Origin: Panaeolus papilionaceus
Lineage: Eukaryota > Basidiomycota > Agaricomycetes > Agaricales
DNA length: 64,000 bases
Reading direction: 5' to 3'
Assembly (NCBI GenBank): GCA_015501605.1
Contig: JADNRZ010000017.1
Coordinates: 186,001 to 250,000 of the forward strand
Under the pieces are notes generated by a model. It was not told the origin of the DNA. It worked only from the letters and a program-made list of their open reading frames with translations, and made no database searches. Below, in pieces: positions 1-11,500 of the stretch. Within the stretch, counting starts at the first letter, position 1, and the number at the start of each line of letters is the position of its first letter. Position numbers and translations under genes: made by a program.

Positions 1-900
1 TGATGCTGAGGGATGAAGAGTTAATGATGTTGTTGTGAGAGATTTATATACATACAGAGAATTCTTTTTTTTAAAATTTCTTTTTTTCATCCTCCTTCAC
101 ATTACCCAATCTGCAGTTCAACATGCTGTCGTCTCTACTCTGCAACGAATGACAACAAACTTGATGATAAAAATGCAAATAAATTGGTGTCTCAGCTGCC
201 TCCTCAGGGAAAAAGACTCACCCTGCTGTGTGAGTAACCGATGGCCCTTGAATTTTCCTTTGAAAAGTGCTGGATATTTGGCCTGAGTGTAGGCACCATT
301 GAGATATCAGTGCGACGCAGAGCGGGTAACCTGTGATTTATTTGCGTAAATCCATCAATTACAAGCATTTTTTTAAAACTATACCATATGAATGCAGAAG
401 CGGCAAGGGGAAAAATGGTCGGGCTTGGAGTTGAGCACATTCACCGATGATAGCAATGAAACATTATATCAGGGTTGTAAAAAAGGGCGCAATTACCTAT
501 TTTAGATATCAGTGCGCATGAAAAAATATAAGAATCAAACTCACGAAATTAACATAGTCATCTATATGACTTCGCCCTTCTCTCGCTATTGTCCTTCTTC
601 TCCTTTTGCTTATCGCATCGACACATTGCAGCCACTTGACCCTAACGAGTGTCAATGTTACAACCAACTCTGTCACCATCAATCACTTCACACACCTCAA
701 AATCCAATGTCACGTCAACCTCCATCACAGCGCAAAACCAATAGATACAGTGAGTCAAATTTTAATCCCAAACAAATTCACTAATCCTCTCACCAGATTC
801 ATCTGAAGTCGAGGACAGTCAAGATGAGGAAAGCCTAGAAAACAAGCAGCATCAGCATCACATCAACGAGAGTGAGACAGAGAGTGAAAGCGAGACCGAA
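1..900. other. AT-rich stretch without a supported gene
   Basis: No open frame here has recognisable protein character. The string GATATCAGTGCG occurs twice (near 303 and 506). The last 100 bases read as an acidic, Glu/Ser-rich frame that runs into the hypothetical gene starting near 904. Confidence 0.4.
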
Positions 901-903
901 AGC

Positions 904-1642
904 ATGGGTAATGCAGGGAGCAAAGCTGGAAGTAACACAGAACTAGACAACGAAGGTGTTGAAGAAATGACCCAGGACAGCATTGGGGATTTGGGCAACA
1001 AGAATCATACCCCGGATCCTGAGTGGCATGGTAAGTTGATTGCTCACACGAAAAGGAGAAATAAGAAACTTACCACCATTTTTAGTGATAATGAAGCGCT
1101 GATGTCAGAAGGCTGACGCAAGGGCTCTTGCCAATGCCAAAGTGATAAGTGATCCTCCTGGAGACAACAATGTGAGTACGCTCCCTGCTGATGAAGTTGA
1201 AGCCAAAGGGAGAGTGTGCCACAGAGAAGAAGCAGGAGCATGTATGAGTGATGTTCTTGAGGCCAAAGTGGTAGTAACAACAACAGGAAATGTCAAGGAT
1301 AGTGATCCAGGCAGTGGTGAAGAGGTGAGGGCAGCAACAGCGGGAATTGATGAGGATGGAGAAGCACAGGCTACAGAGGGTAATCGGATTGGTGATGGTC
1401 AAGAGACCACGATGAACAATAATGGTCGACAAAGGGGAGAAGCTGTAATCGAGGGTGCAAATTGTCGAAACAGGCACCAACAGGAGAGTTCAATGCCGCC
1501 CACCACAATGAGCAAGAAATGCAAGGTCATCGATATATGTCAAAACTGTAGGGATGAAATGGTAAGCACTCAAAGTTATGAGGAAGAGAGGTGTCGACTG
1601 ACTAGTTCAAAAAAAAAAAAAGGCCGCAACTGTTATGATTAA
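904..1642 (+). CDS. Hypothetical acidic, low-complexity protein (uncertain model)
   Basis: Two adjacent open segments (904-1116 and about 1112-1642) encode hydrophilic Glu/Asp/Asn/Gly-rich sequence. The acidic character begins before 904, in a Glu-Ser-Glu-Thr repeat, so the true start may lie upstream. A good donor (GTAAGT near 1031) and a candidate acceptor (TCAG near 1108) are present, but I could not join the two parts in frame, so the gene is either mis-modelled or broken. The second part ends in a Cys-containing tail (CKVIDICQNC) and a lysine run. I recognise no domain. Confidence 0.25.
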
Positions 1643-1767
1643 AATACGACGATCAGGTTCTGTTAAAATATCTGTCAAGCGTCGCCGTAGTCATTAGTTT
1701 TCCTCCTGAAAATACTATCTAGAAAAATCTTACAAAAGGAATAAATATGTTGAATGTGTTTAAAAGT

Positions 1768-3868
1768 TTATTGGACATGGAAAAGGCGATGTGGGATTTG
1801 TGCTGCACGTCCAAAGTAATTATAAAAGGTTTGACAGTAGAATCGCGCTACTGCCTGTTCCAAATCAGACACCTGCACCCGTGAAATGCTGTCTTGAGAT
1901 CTGCACTCATGGAGTGCGAGGATGGCTGGTTTGTCTCCTTCCCAAGAGCTCATCAGCTTGGCAAGTTGAAGAGTGTAGGTCAATCATTCCAAAGGGTCAT
2001 CAGAAGCGAGCCCCCGATTTTTAGTCGGCATTGGCTCAGTGGGTTGTTTGTATGTGAGGAAGGGGAAGCATCACATTATGATGATCTCCTGCTCGTAAAC
2101 TGCAGTTAAGCCCTTGAGGTTGAGACCAACACAGGCGTGGCGGTCTAACGCCTGTAGCTCGTAGGTGAAATTGAGCTTGTAGAGCTCCCAAAGAATTTCT
2201 CGGATGACATTCACAGGTGGAAGCTGACGAGACAGGTACGATGCATTGTTCCATCGCATTGGTTGACCGATAGCATATTGTGGGTCATTTTGAAATGCTT
2301 GCAACATCTCTGGCTTGAATCTCTGAAGGGCTTCCGCTCAACGAGCACTGGCCTTCGTATTGCCAAGCGAGGGAGGGGTGGTGAAATCCATAAAGAGAAT
2401 GTTGCGCCACCCTTGAGTAGGAAGGGCTAAGTTGCCACGAGAGGCGACACATGCCAGCCATGCATCACAACAGAGAAGCCAGGTTGTGAGAAGGATGGCC
2501 TTCTTCCCATCTAACTTCGGGGTGACAAAATGTGCAGGATCAGGAAAGACGTAGTGGCTGAGGAGTGACGTCATCTTGGTTTGCTCAACCAAATTAGAAA
2601 ATGACGTATCGACCGCTGCGAGACCTTGGGCCCAGGCCGGGATTGAGAAGGGAGAAAGGTTGCTTTCGAGAGGGGCGTACTTATTTCGTCCCTCGATTTT
2701 CGGCTTTCCTGTGATAAATTATGAGCTCGTGTTCGTCGTTAGCATAATGTTTATACATACCAGTTCGAGGTTTTGTTAATTGCTTTGACTTTGAGCCTTT
2801 GGGCTGAGGAAGAGACGAAGGCATTGGCGCTGTTGACGATGACAAATCTGGCATAGAATGATTAATACGAATATTTTCCCATGACATTGAAAAGCTTACC
2901 AGGGGGGTTAAGTTGAACACCATTGCCTTGAAATGGGTCCTTATAAGACAACCAGTTTCGCGAGAAGTGGTGAATAGCATCAAGAACTTCACGCCCACCC
3001 AATAAGCCAGTGTATATGGTCGAAAAGGGTGGGTCGTAGTTGTCCATTCTTGCATCGGACTGGGTAGGTGACACAACCTGGAGGACATTTCCATCAAAAG
3101 GTCCACCCTTCCAAGGACGAAGATACCACATGGGCAAACCAGCGCAGTAAAAGTCTTGGACAACCGTCTCGTTGAGGGTGAAGACCCCAATATGATCATC
3201 CACAGTCGACGCTGCAGGTAGCCATCCTCACATTCGTGGTTGATATATCTCCATATAATCCAGTAGCCCAACCAGTTCCAGGTAATAGCACTGGAACTCT
3301 GTAACAGTAAATCGCATTTGCGTATACAATGTTTTGAGAGAGGATAGGCGGATAAGGGCGTTTGATAGGGCAGTGGCAATGATAGCGATGAGATCAAGGG
3401 CATGCTTTGGGGGTTTCCGGTTGGTATTTTCGCGGTATGTTACAAGACGGGCCTGAAGCTGTTGCTCCATGGCTTGGAAAACGTTGAGTGTGGTAGTGGC
3501 CAATGACCCCATACCCAGAAGGATTCCGCCTGTCGACGCAACAAAATCGCTAGGGGTTGGATCCCACCACATAATCGATAATGGATGAGTGGAGTTGTTG
3601 GGTTTTCTGGGAATGGCACCCAGATGAGAATAAAATGTGATGTAGGGCTGCGGAAACAGAGTGTGGTCGTGTATACCATAGTGGAGGTCAGCGCAAACGC
3701 GTAGGCTATGGACAGATGTGTAGGGGGGGGTAGGGTATGACGTCTTGGTTGGGCGTAGTGCAGATGTAGTGCAGATCGGGATTCGTAGCGATATGCGAGG
3801 CAACTTTGCCATTGAAGGGTCCTATTTTCTCTGTTACATGATGTTAGTTGGCCAATTAGAAGCATCAA
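1768..3868 (-). pseudogene. Broken member of an uncharacterised Agaricomycete protein family
   Basis: Reading leftward from 3868, conserved-looking blocks follow one another: WWDPTPSDF, LLDYMEIYQPRM, a DDHIGVFTLNETVVQDFY block, LPMWYLRP, SIPAWAQGLAAVD, a VFPDPAHFVTPK block and, near the end, FYCQTFYNYFGRAAQIPH. This order matches, from memory, a large family of unnamed proteins in mushroom genomes; no function is known to me. Normal-looking introns separate some blocks (donor GTAAGC after LNPPG near 2904; donor GTATGT near 2756). Two in-frame TGA stops interrupt the frame, at 3228-3230 and 2338-2340, with family-like sequence continuing in the same frame beyond each. An intron spanning the first stop would have to be about 20 nt or remove conserved sequence, so nonsense mutation is the better reading. 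It sits beside the Tnp2 gene and could be cargo or flank. Confidence 0.6.
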
Positions 3869-4477
3869 AATAGGTCAAGGCGAAGACTCACTCTGGGGAT
3901 CCTGCGAAGACGTTATGAAATTTTCAGAGAACAGGTTTGAAGACATATCGAGGGGCTGAGGTTAGTCAGTATACAAAAACCTGGACATTGCTGGAAAGAA
4001 CATACAGGAGGACCTATTAGACAGGCGTTGTTAGTTGAACTCTAGCCTTTCCCTGGAGGTAGGGTGATAAACGATAGTGGAGCCACTCTGCGCAGAGGTT
4101 GTGCATGCCCTGAGCACGAATGGTCTCTAAGAGCAAGGCTCAGAATGAGGTAGCAATGTGGAGAGACCAGGACGACATCAACGTCTTACTCAACCGTAGG
4201 GGAAGGGGGAAAAGTGTAGAAAGGGTAGCGCTGTTGAGATAGTGTTGGCTAGAACCATAAGCGCCTCACCGTTTGTCGGACGTCTTGAGGTGGGGGTTGG
4301 AGAGGAGGGTTGTAGCTTCAGCAGAGAAGAGAGTGGATCGTGGATGAGGATAAGGTCAGTTTGTATTGTCGCATTTGGGTTGAACCAAACTCACGTGACC
4401 AATCTCGTCAATCATCATGGGTCTTCGTTGAATCGTTCCATTGTTGCTGTTGTTGTTGTTGTTGTAGTTAACGTTGT

Positions 4478-4716
4478 TCTCTCTCTCTCTCTCCTCGTCT
4501 CCCTCATTTCTCTCTCGTGTCGTCTTTCTCTCGTGTCGTCTCTCTCATTGTCTCCTTCGTCTCGTCTCTATTTCCCTCTCTTGTGTTGTCTTCTTCATGT
4601 CGTCTCCTTTGTGTCGTCTCTCTCTCTTCCCTCTCATGTCCTTCGCCTTTCTCCCATACATCCATTCCTCCTCCTCCTCCTCCTCTCTCCCTTCTCTTCC
4701 CTCTCTCTCTGCTTGG
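4478..4716 (+). repeat. CT-rich low-complexity tract
   Basis: A pyrimidine-rich run built from CTCTCT, TCGTGTCGTCT and CTCCTCCTC blocks. Open frames here encode only Ser/Leu repeats and are not credible genes. Confidence 0.8.
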
Positions 4717-4718
4717 TG

Positions 4719-4783
4719 ACTAAGACATTGACGTCGGTCATCAACACAGTCGGATTACACAGACTAAGACTTTGACGTCGGTC
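4719..4783 (+). repeat. Direct repeat of CTAAGACWTTGACGTCGGTC
   Basis: Two near-identical 20-21 bp copies start 44 bp apart (4719 and 4763). Each contains TGACGTCG, a CRE/ATF-like palindromic core. They lie about 750 bp upstream of the Tnp2 start codon. Nothing else supported was seen between 4784 and 5526. Confidence 0.5.
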
Positions 4784-5526
4784 TGCTTTCCCTTCTCATC
4801 CCCGCTGATGTCCTAACCTCTACCTGTTCCCCATAATGCCCTCCCAAAATTCAAACCTATCGCAGCATGCTCAGTGATTCAGACGCTGTCTGTCATCAAA
4901 TTGGACTGCATACTCTTGGTGAGTGTGTCAAATCCAGAAATTCCTTCAATAATACTGATGGGTTCTCTGTTTTAGCATTCACACTGGAACACGACTTGTG
5001 GTAATAGGATTTGGTTGTCACAGTGAGGCTCAGATTACAAGTATGTCGCATGGTCCACTTAAGCTTCTGTGACTGACTGGAACATTAGCATGAATTGGAG
5101 CGAAATATCTTCGGTATATGCACCACAGATGGAAAAGGACGGAGAAGATCGGTATTTGAGATCCACCAGACCTGCCAGCTATGAAGACCAGATAAGGACC
5201 AGTGTTTCACTTAGACCTGCTGGTATGCCCCCACCGACTCCTTCATTATGGGTATGTTGTACCGCCATCAGAACCATTTATGGCACACTAATACCCGTTT
5301 CCTTACTAACAGGAATCAGAGAGTCATTCCCAATGAGAGCGACCCGGAGCTTGGAATTCAGCGGACATCTTGTGCCGAGAGTGTGCATCCCTGTCCCCGC
5401 TCTCCATTTCTGATGTGCCTCTCGTATGTGCCCCCATAAGAAGCGGCGCAACATTTATACAGCTGACCCCTCTCTCTTCAACTGTCCCCTGCTTTTCGCC
5501 TTTTCTCAGCATTATTGCAGTCAACC

Positions 5527-8500
5527 ATGCCCCAGGGAGACGAGGGGCCTACCTTCATCAATTGCATCTGCGGCTGTGGATGGAAAGTATCTCATTCCAC
5601 ACAGTCTTGCCACCTGCGGAACAAGGGCACAACAAGTCAACAAGCCAACTGCATTTATTATGGTCTATACCAGTCACACCAACATCTCCTGCCCCCTACA
5701 GCACACTCGTCGCTCTCGGAACAACAATCCTCAAGTAATGGCATGATCCAACAGGATGCTGCAAGTCGAAACGCCAAACGATATGGGCCAAGCAACCAGC
5801 GGCCTCCTGGTACTACTACCATTCCTACGTCAAACTCTGAACCATGTGTCCAGCGTGCTGTCCAACCTCTCCCGACAACGAGGGCATCTACCTTAAGGTC
5901 TGCAGTCAGATATCAACAGACTTATCAGGATGCAGGACTTGATCTTGGTGAGCCCGGAGGACAATTGGTGTCCCGGCACCTTGGAACAGGGAGTGATGAC
6001 GAGGAAGACGAAGTTGGAGAACAAGTGGGCAAGGAGACCGGGAGTGAGAGTGGTGGTGATGACTCCGATTGCGATATGGACAGTGTCACATCTGACGCTA
6101 TATCTGTGGTGGACGAATCAGCAGACATTGACAACACTCTACAGCTCTGTGAGTCATTTCGACGTGAAGCTGCAACTGCAATGACAGGTATGTTCATGTT
6201 TATATATTGAAAAAAAGAAAATCCATTAATGAATAACTAGCTCCACAATCATTAGACGAATCCGAAATCAAGCTACTGAAGATTTATACACTAAAGGTTG
6301 AAGACCATCTAACCGAGTGTACATTCGACAAACTGTTTGGAATATTCCCAGATAGTGGGCAGAGAAGTTTAGCAATGATGAAGAAGCACGTCAAATTTCT
6401 GTCCGGCCTTCAACCAATCCGATATAGCTGTTGCATTGACAGCTGTGTATGCTACGTGGGGCCATACAGGGACTTGGACACCTGCCTGAATCCAAAATGC
6501 AAGAAGCGTCGATTCAAGAGCAACAGACAGCCACACAAGTACTTTGACTACATCCTCCTCATCCCTCACTTGAAGGCAATGCTTGGGGATAAGAAAATGG
6601 CAAAAACTCTGCTATATCGCTCTAACTTCGAGCACACCCCTGGAAAGATTAAGGATGTATTTGACAGACAACACTATCAATCCCTCCTTGGCAAAACAGT
6701 ACCGGATTCTAATCCCTCTATCCCCTATTTCCTTGACCATCGTGACATTGCACTGGGCCTTTCAACAGACGGCTTCGGTCCTTTCAAGGCTTGTGACAAA
6801 ACCGCTTGGCCAATTATTCTTTTTGTTTACAACATACCTCCTGAAGATCGCTTTAAAGAGGAGAACTGCATCAACGTGGGGACTGTTCCTGGCCCAAAAA
6901 AGCCATGGGATATGGATTCATTCGCATTTCCATTAACCGAAGAGCTCATTGAGCTTGAAATTGGTGTTGAGGCCTATGACGCACTGCAAGAGGTCCTCTT
7001 TCAGTTCCATGCCTATACCCTATTAGGTTTTGGTGACATCCCTGCCCTTTTGATGCTCCTGCATATGAAAGGACAAAATGGTCGACGGCCCTGCCAACTA
7101 TGTGATATCTTGGCAATTGCAGTCAACCGTACTCTATATGTCCCCCTTAGCCGCGAAAATATTGCAGGTGCTAATCCCACATGCTATGATGCAATGAAAC
7201 TCCCCCTTCGCACGCATCAACGCTTTCTGGAGCAGGCAAATGAAGTCGACATGGCTCCAACTACTGCCGCCAGTGAACGCCTGGCCAAGGAGTATGGGAT
7301 CAAGGGTCTTCCTATTCTCACCAACCTTTCCTCCCTCTCCTTCCCCAAGTGCTTTCCATATGATTTCATGCATCTAGTTTGGGAAAACTTGATGAAAAAC
7401 CTCATCTCATTCTGGACTGGTGCTTTTAAGGATTTGGATCACACTGGACGACAATATGTTATTGCACCTCACATCTGGCAGCAAATCGGAACCGAAACAG
7501 CAGAATCTCGTTCAGTGATCCCTTCAGCATTTGGAGCAGCTATCCCCAATATCGCCACAAAGCAGTCTCAAATGACTGCTGAGATGTATGCCAATTGGAC
7601 CCTATTTATTGCGCCCGTCGTACTTCAGGGTCGATTCCCTCACAAGAAATTCTATGAACACTTCATTGACCTCGTCAACCTCCTCAAGCTTTGTCTCATG
7701 TATGAAATCACACATGAAATGCTGGACCAGATCGAGCACCTGTAGAGGCCACTTGAACACATCACAGACTGCAAACTGGCAGTTGGCCCAAAGTTATCAG
7801 AACTGCCAAATTGCAGTGGGGCTTTTGGCAGAGAGATTTCGTTGTAGGGGGGGGTGGGGGTTAGGGGGGTGGGGGGTGGGTGTGGGGGGGTATGAGGAGC
7901 ATATATGGGTGATTTTCCGGGGGTAGGAGGATTGGTAGGGGTATTGGAGATAGGGGGGAGGGTGGGGGGGATCCTGGACAGGGGCTGGTGGCTTATCTGG
8001 CTGGGTGGGGGTAGGGCAAATGTTGTTGGATAGATATGATATGGGTATGGGGGTGTAGAGAAAAAAATCAGGATCCCGGAATGGGTATTTTCGGGGTGGG
8101 GGGATGAGTGGTTGGTGAGCAATTAAGGAAATACTGTCTCAGAGCCAGCAATAAATCAAAATAAATCGAAAAAATAATATAAATCGCGAATAGCGCGCTC
8201 ATTTCTGCTCCGATTTGGCTGAAATTTTGAACGCAACCTCCCGCATATGAACCCCATCGATCCTTAAAAATTTATTTTTTACATGGGTCACTTGAAAAGC
8301 CCCTATCTTTGGCCCAAACAGTATCCTGCTCAATATTGCACTGCTCTGGGCACTATTTTGGGTGATCTATATATCGTTAGAAAGCTATTAACAGCCTCTA
8401 TAATATCCCACCATCCGATCTGCCAAATTGTACCAGAAGCCCAGCAGATCAGGTTCGCTTTTTCCGCTTTTTCAGCCCCTATTCCCCCTACTACAATTAT

Positions 8501-11500
8501 TTCCTCAATATTGCTTCGCTTTTGGCACCATTTGGGGGGATATATATATCATTAGAAAGGTATACACTATATCTATCTATTCATGTGGTCCGATCTGCCA
8601 AATGTGGCCACAGGGGCAGCAGATCTGCTCTGGTTATTGTGCATTGATTAAATGAGCCCCTATTTACAAATCAAATCTTCGTCCTGATCAGGAATATTAG
8701 AGTGATGTAATTGATCCCATTTAATCTCATCAATCCTCATTAATTAGCTTCGCTTTTTTGGGAAATTGGCATCACTGATCCGCTTTCAGGCACAAATGAC
8801 ATCACACTAATTAATATTCCTCCCCCACCATTATTGCAGCATTTATTCCACCGCTTCTTGGGCACTTTTATATGGATATATATATAGCACTAGAAAGCTA
8901 CAGTTGCCTAGTATTTGAATCTGATTTTTAATTATTTAATTCCCTCCAGTAGATTACCCAAAACAGCTCCGCTTTTTTGATAATCAATAGCCCCTATTTA
9001 TTAATAGCATTATTACTGCTGCATTTTCCACCGCTTTTTTGGCACTTTTTCTGCAAACCATATATACCATTAGAAAGCTATAAGTGTCTAGTTTAAGAAT
9101 CTGCCCTTATATCATCACTATCCTAACTGGGGATGGCATCATTCAATTTCGCTTGTTTGGTAATTAAATGAGCCCCTATCTTTAATCACATTTCTTTGGG
9201 CACCATTTGTATTTATTCCCTTTATTATTTTAATTGACATGTATATATCACTAGAAAGCTACAATCGCCTACTTTCAGAATCTGAAAACAGAATGGAAAT
9301 GTTGTGCTTGTGGAGGGAGCAATCGCATTTCGCATTTTGGGTACTAGAGTGTGGGAACATCCCTTGATGTTCCTTCTCCTCCTCCCCCCTCCGCTTTTTT
9401 GGCTTCATTCCTCCACACCCCCTGCAGCTATCACCCTGAAACTTGGTACACCTCTATATATATTATATATATGCCTATTTCTCCGCCTATATACCAATTG
9501 AAGAGGTTCCACCTATTCTATTCACCAATTACATATCAAAATACCATATTTGCACCATATATACCCAATAATACATTCTTTTGGCTCCTCTACCATTGAA
9601 AAAACTTTTGAATATTACTCATAACATGTAAAAGCATTGAATTTGATACTCAACCGCTTCCAAAGTTCAAGCAACAAAATAGAAAATACTAAATACTACC
9701 TCAGGGTAGGCAGAATAATAATTTGCGAATATCATCATGCATATTGAGCGCTTCAACATGCTCCAAACCGTTCTGAGGACGCTTCAATTGTGCCTTCAAA
9801 AGTAGCCTACCCCCAAAGAATTCTGAGCACGTCTCAAAATCGTTCAAATTTCCACTGATAAGCTTATGACAGAGGATCAGAGACAAAATAATTTAATCAG
9901 AACATGTAGATGGATGGAGGGACATGATATGTAATGTTCACAAAAGGTTTGAAGTGATTTGGATGATTGTGCAAGGGTAGAGCCTCAAAAAAGCGGTCAG
10001 AAGGAGTTTGATGTAGTGGTGATTATGTGTATTCTTGAAACACCAAGCATCAATTATGATGGTTGCACACCATTTTGAATCTACAGATGGCTACACTTGT
10101 CCAAATCACTTGGGGTTTTTTGCAATGTGTAGCTAGAGTTAATATGGTAAATTGCAAAATAGTGTATTTTAAGGCTTGCATGTGTTTATGGTTAATATTA
10201 CAAATGTGGCTCAATATATGATGTGATGGGCTCCATAGAACATGAAATATGATGTATATAAACGCTTGGACAATGGTGGAGATGTTTATATATAGTGAAA
10301 TACCCATGGGTAAAGCCATAAGAGGACACACTTACAGGAATATGCATTTTGCCAATTCTACATGCAAATATGGGGATATATAATGCACTTTCATTGGATT
10401 TCAGATCTCTAGTATGCAATATTGATATAGAAATATGATTTATTCGCATAAATCATACAGAAGTATTGCATTTTGGTGCGCTTTTTTGGGAATTTAAGGG
10501 AATATGTATGAATATGCTGATAGAATGCAAGATAATGTGTATTTTAACTATTGTGCTGGTGAGAGCTATTTAATAATGTATATATAGAGGTGTACCAAGT
10601 TTCAGGGTGATAGCTGCAGGGGGTGTGGAGGAATGAAGCCAAAAAAGCGGACACTGTAAAACCAATGAGGTAGGAAATTCCCACCCGATTCCCCCTACGA
10701 AGAAGGGGAATGCTGAAATTCATCCTTGGCAGGGGGGATTTGCAAAGTAAGAATTGGTAGGAAAATGAAATTCCGCCCATCTCGGGAGGATTTTCTGCAT
10801 GTCCCAAAAGTGAGAAACAGTGGGATTCTTTTCATCTATTCCAGAGTCGGAATTTCTGACCTCAAAACAGGTGAAATGTTGGTGTAGTAATTCTGTAACA
10901 GGGGTACTACTATCAAAGACTGACATGCAAGTAGATGCTTTTTTGACTTGTCAATAACATTTTCCACTACCACTTTCATACGAGTCAATGTGTTTGATCA
11001 AAGTGTGGACTTAGCGAAAATTCTTGCGCGTGTGATTAGGTCACACCTAACGTGATGTGCGTTACACCTAGTTTGCATCCATTTATGGCAATTTCGACCT
11101 TCTCGATGTTCATCTCGCTACCACCATGTACCTATGTACTTTCTCTCTTAACACCATTGTTTTCTGTAATTCACAACCCCCAACCCATCCTTAGCACCTT
11201 CTTTTATTCAGTCACGCTTCATGAATTATGTCATTTCTCTGGAACCAAAGGCTACACTTTGCCTTCATCTTTGCATCCATGTTAATCTGTGTCAGTGTTG
11301 CCATTGTAGCTTGTCCTCTAGGTGTTGATTGGCCATTGGTATGTGATTTTCTTCCGTTTCTGCGATTCTCACTGACACTGAATTTTTTCTGAAGCACGTC
11401 TTGCTTCCTGCACTTAGCTATTTTGATACATGGTGAGTGTGGCTTCGCATTTCAACTATTTTGCACACATAATTGACCAGTGTACTTCAAATTGTGTACA

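Noticed and set aside
1768..3868. UGA recoding (selenocysteine or readthrough) of the two in-frame TGA codons
   Set aside because: These fungi are not known to insert selenocysteine, no SECIS-like structure was noted, and the locus sits among transposons, so decay is simpler.
7652..8122. 156-aa Pro-rich minus-strand frame, mirrored at 13260-13619
   Set aside because: It is the translation of the G-rich start of the giant inverted repeat; low complexity, and part of it overlaps the Tnp2 coding sequence.
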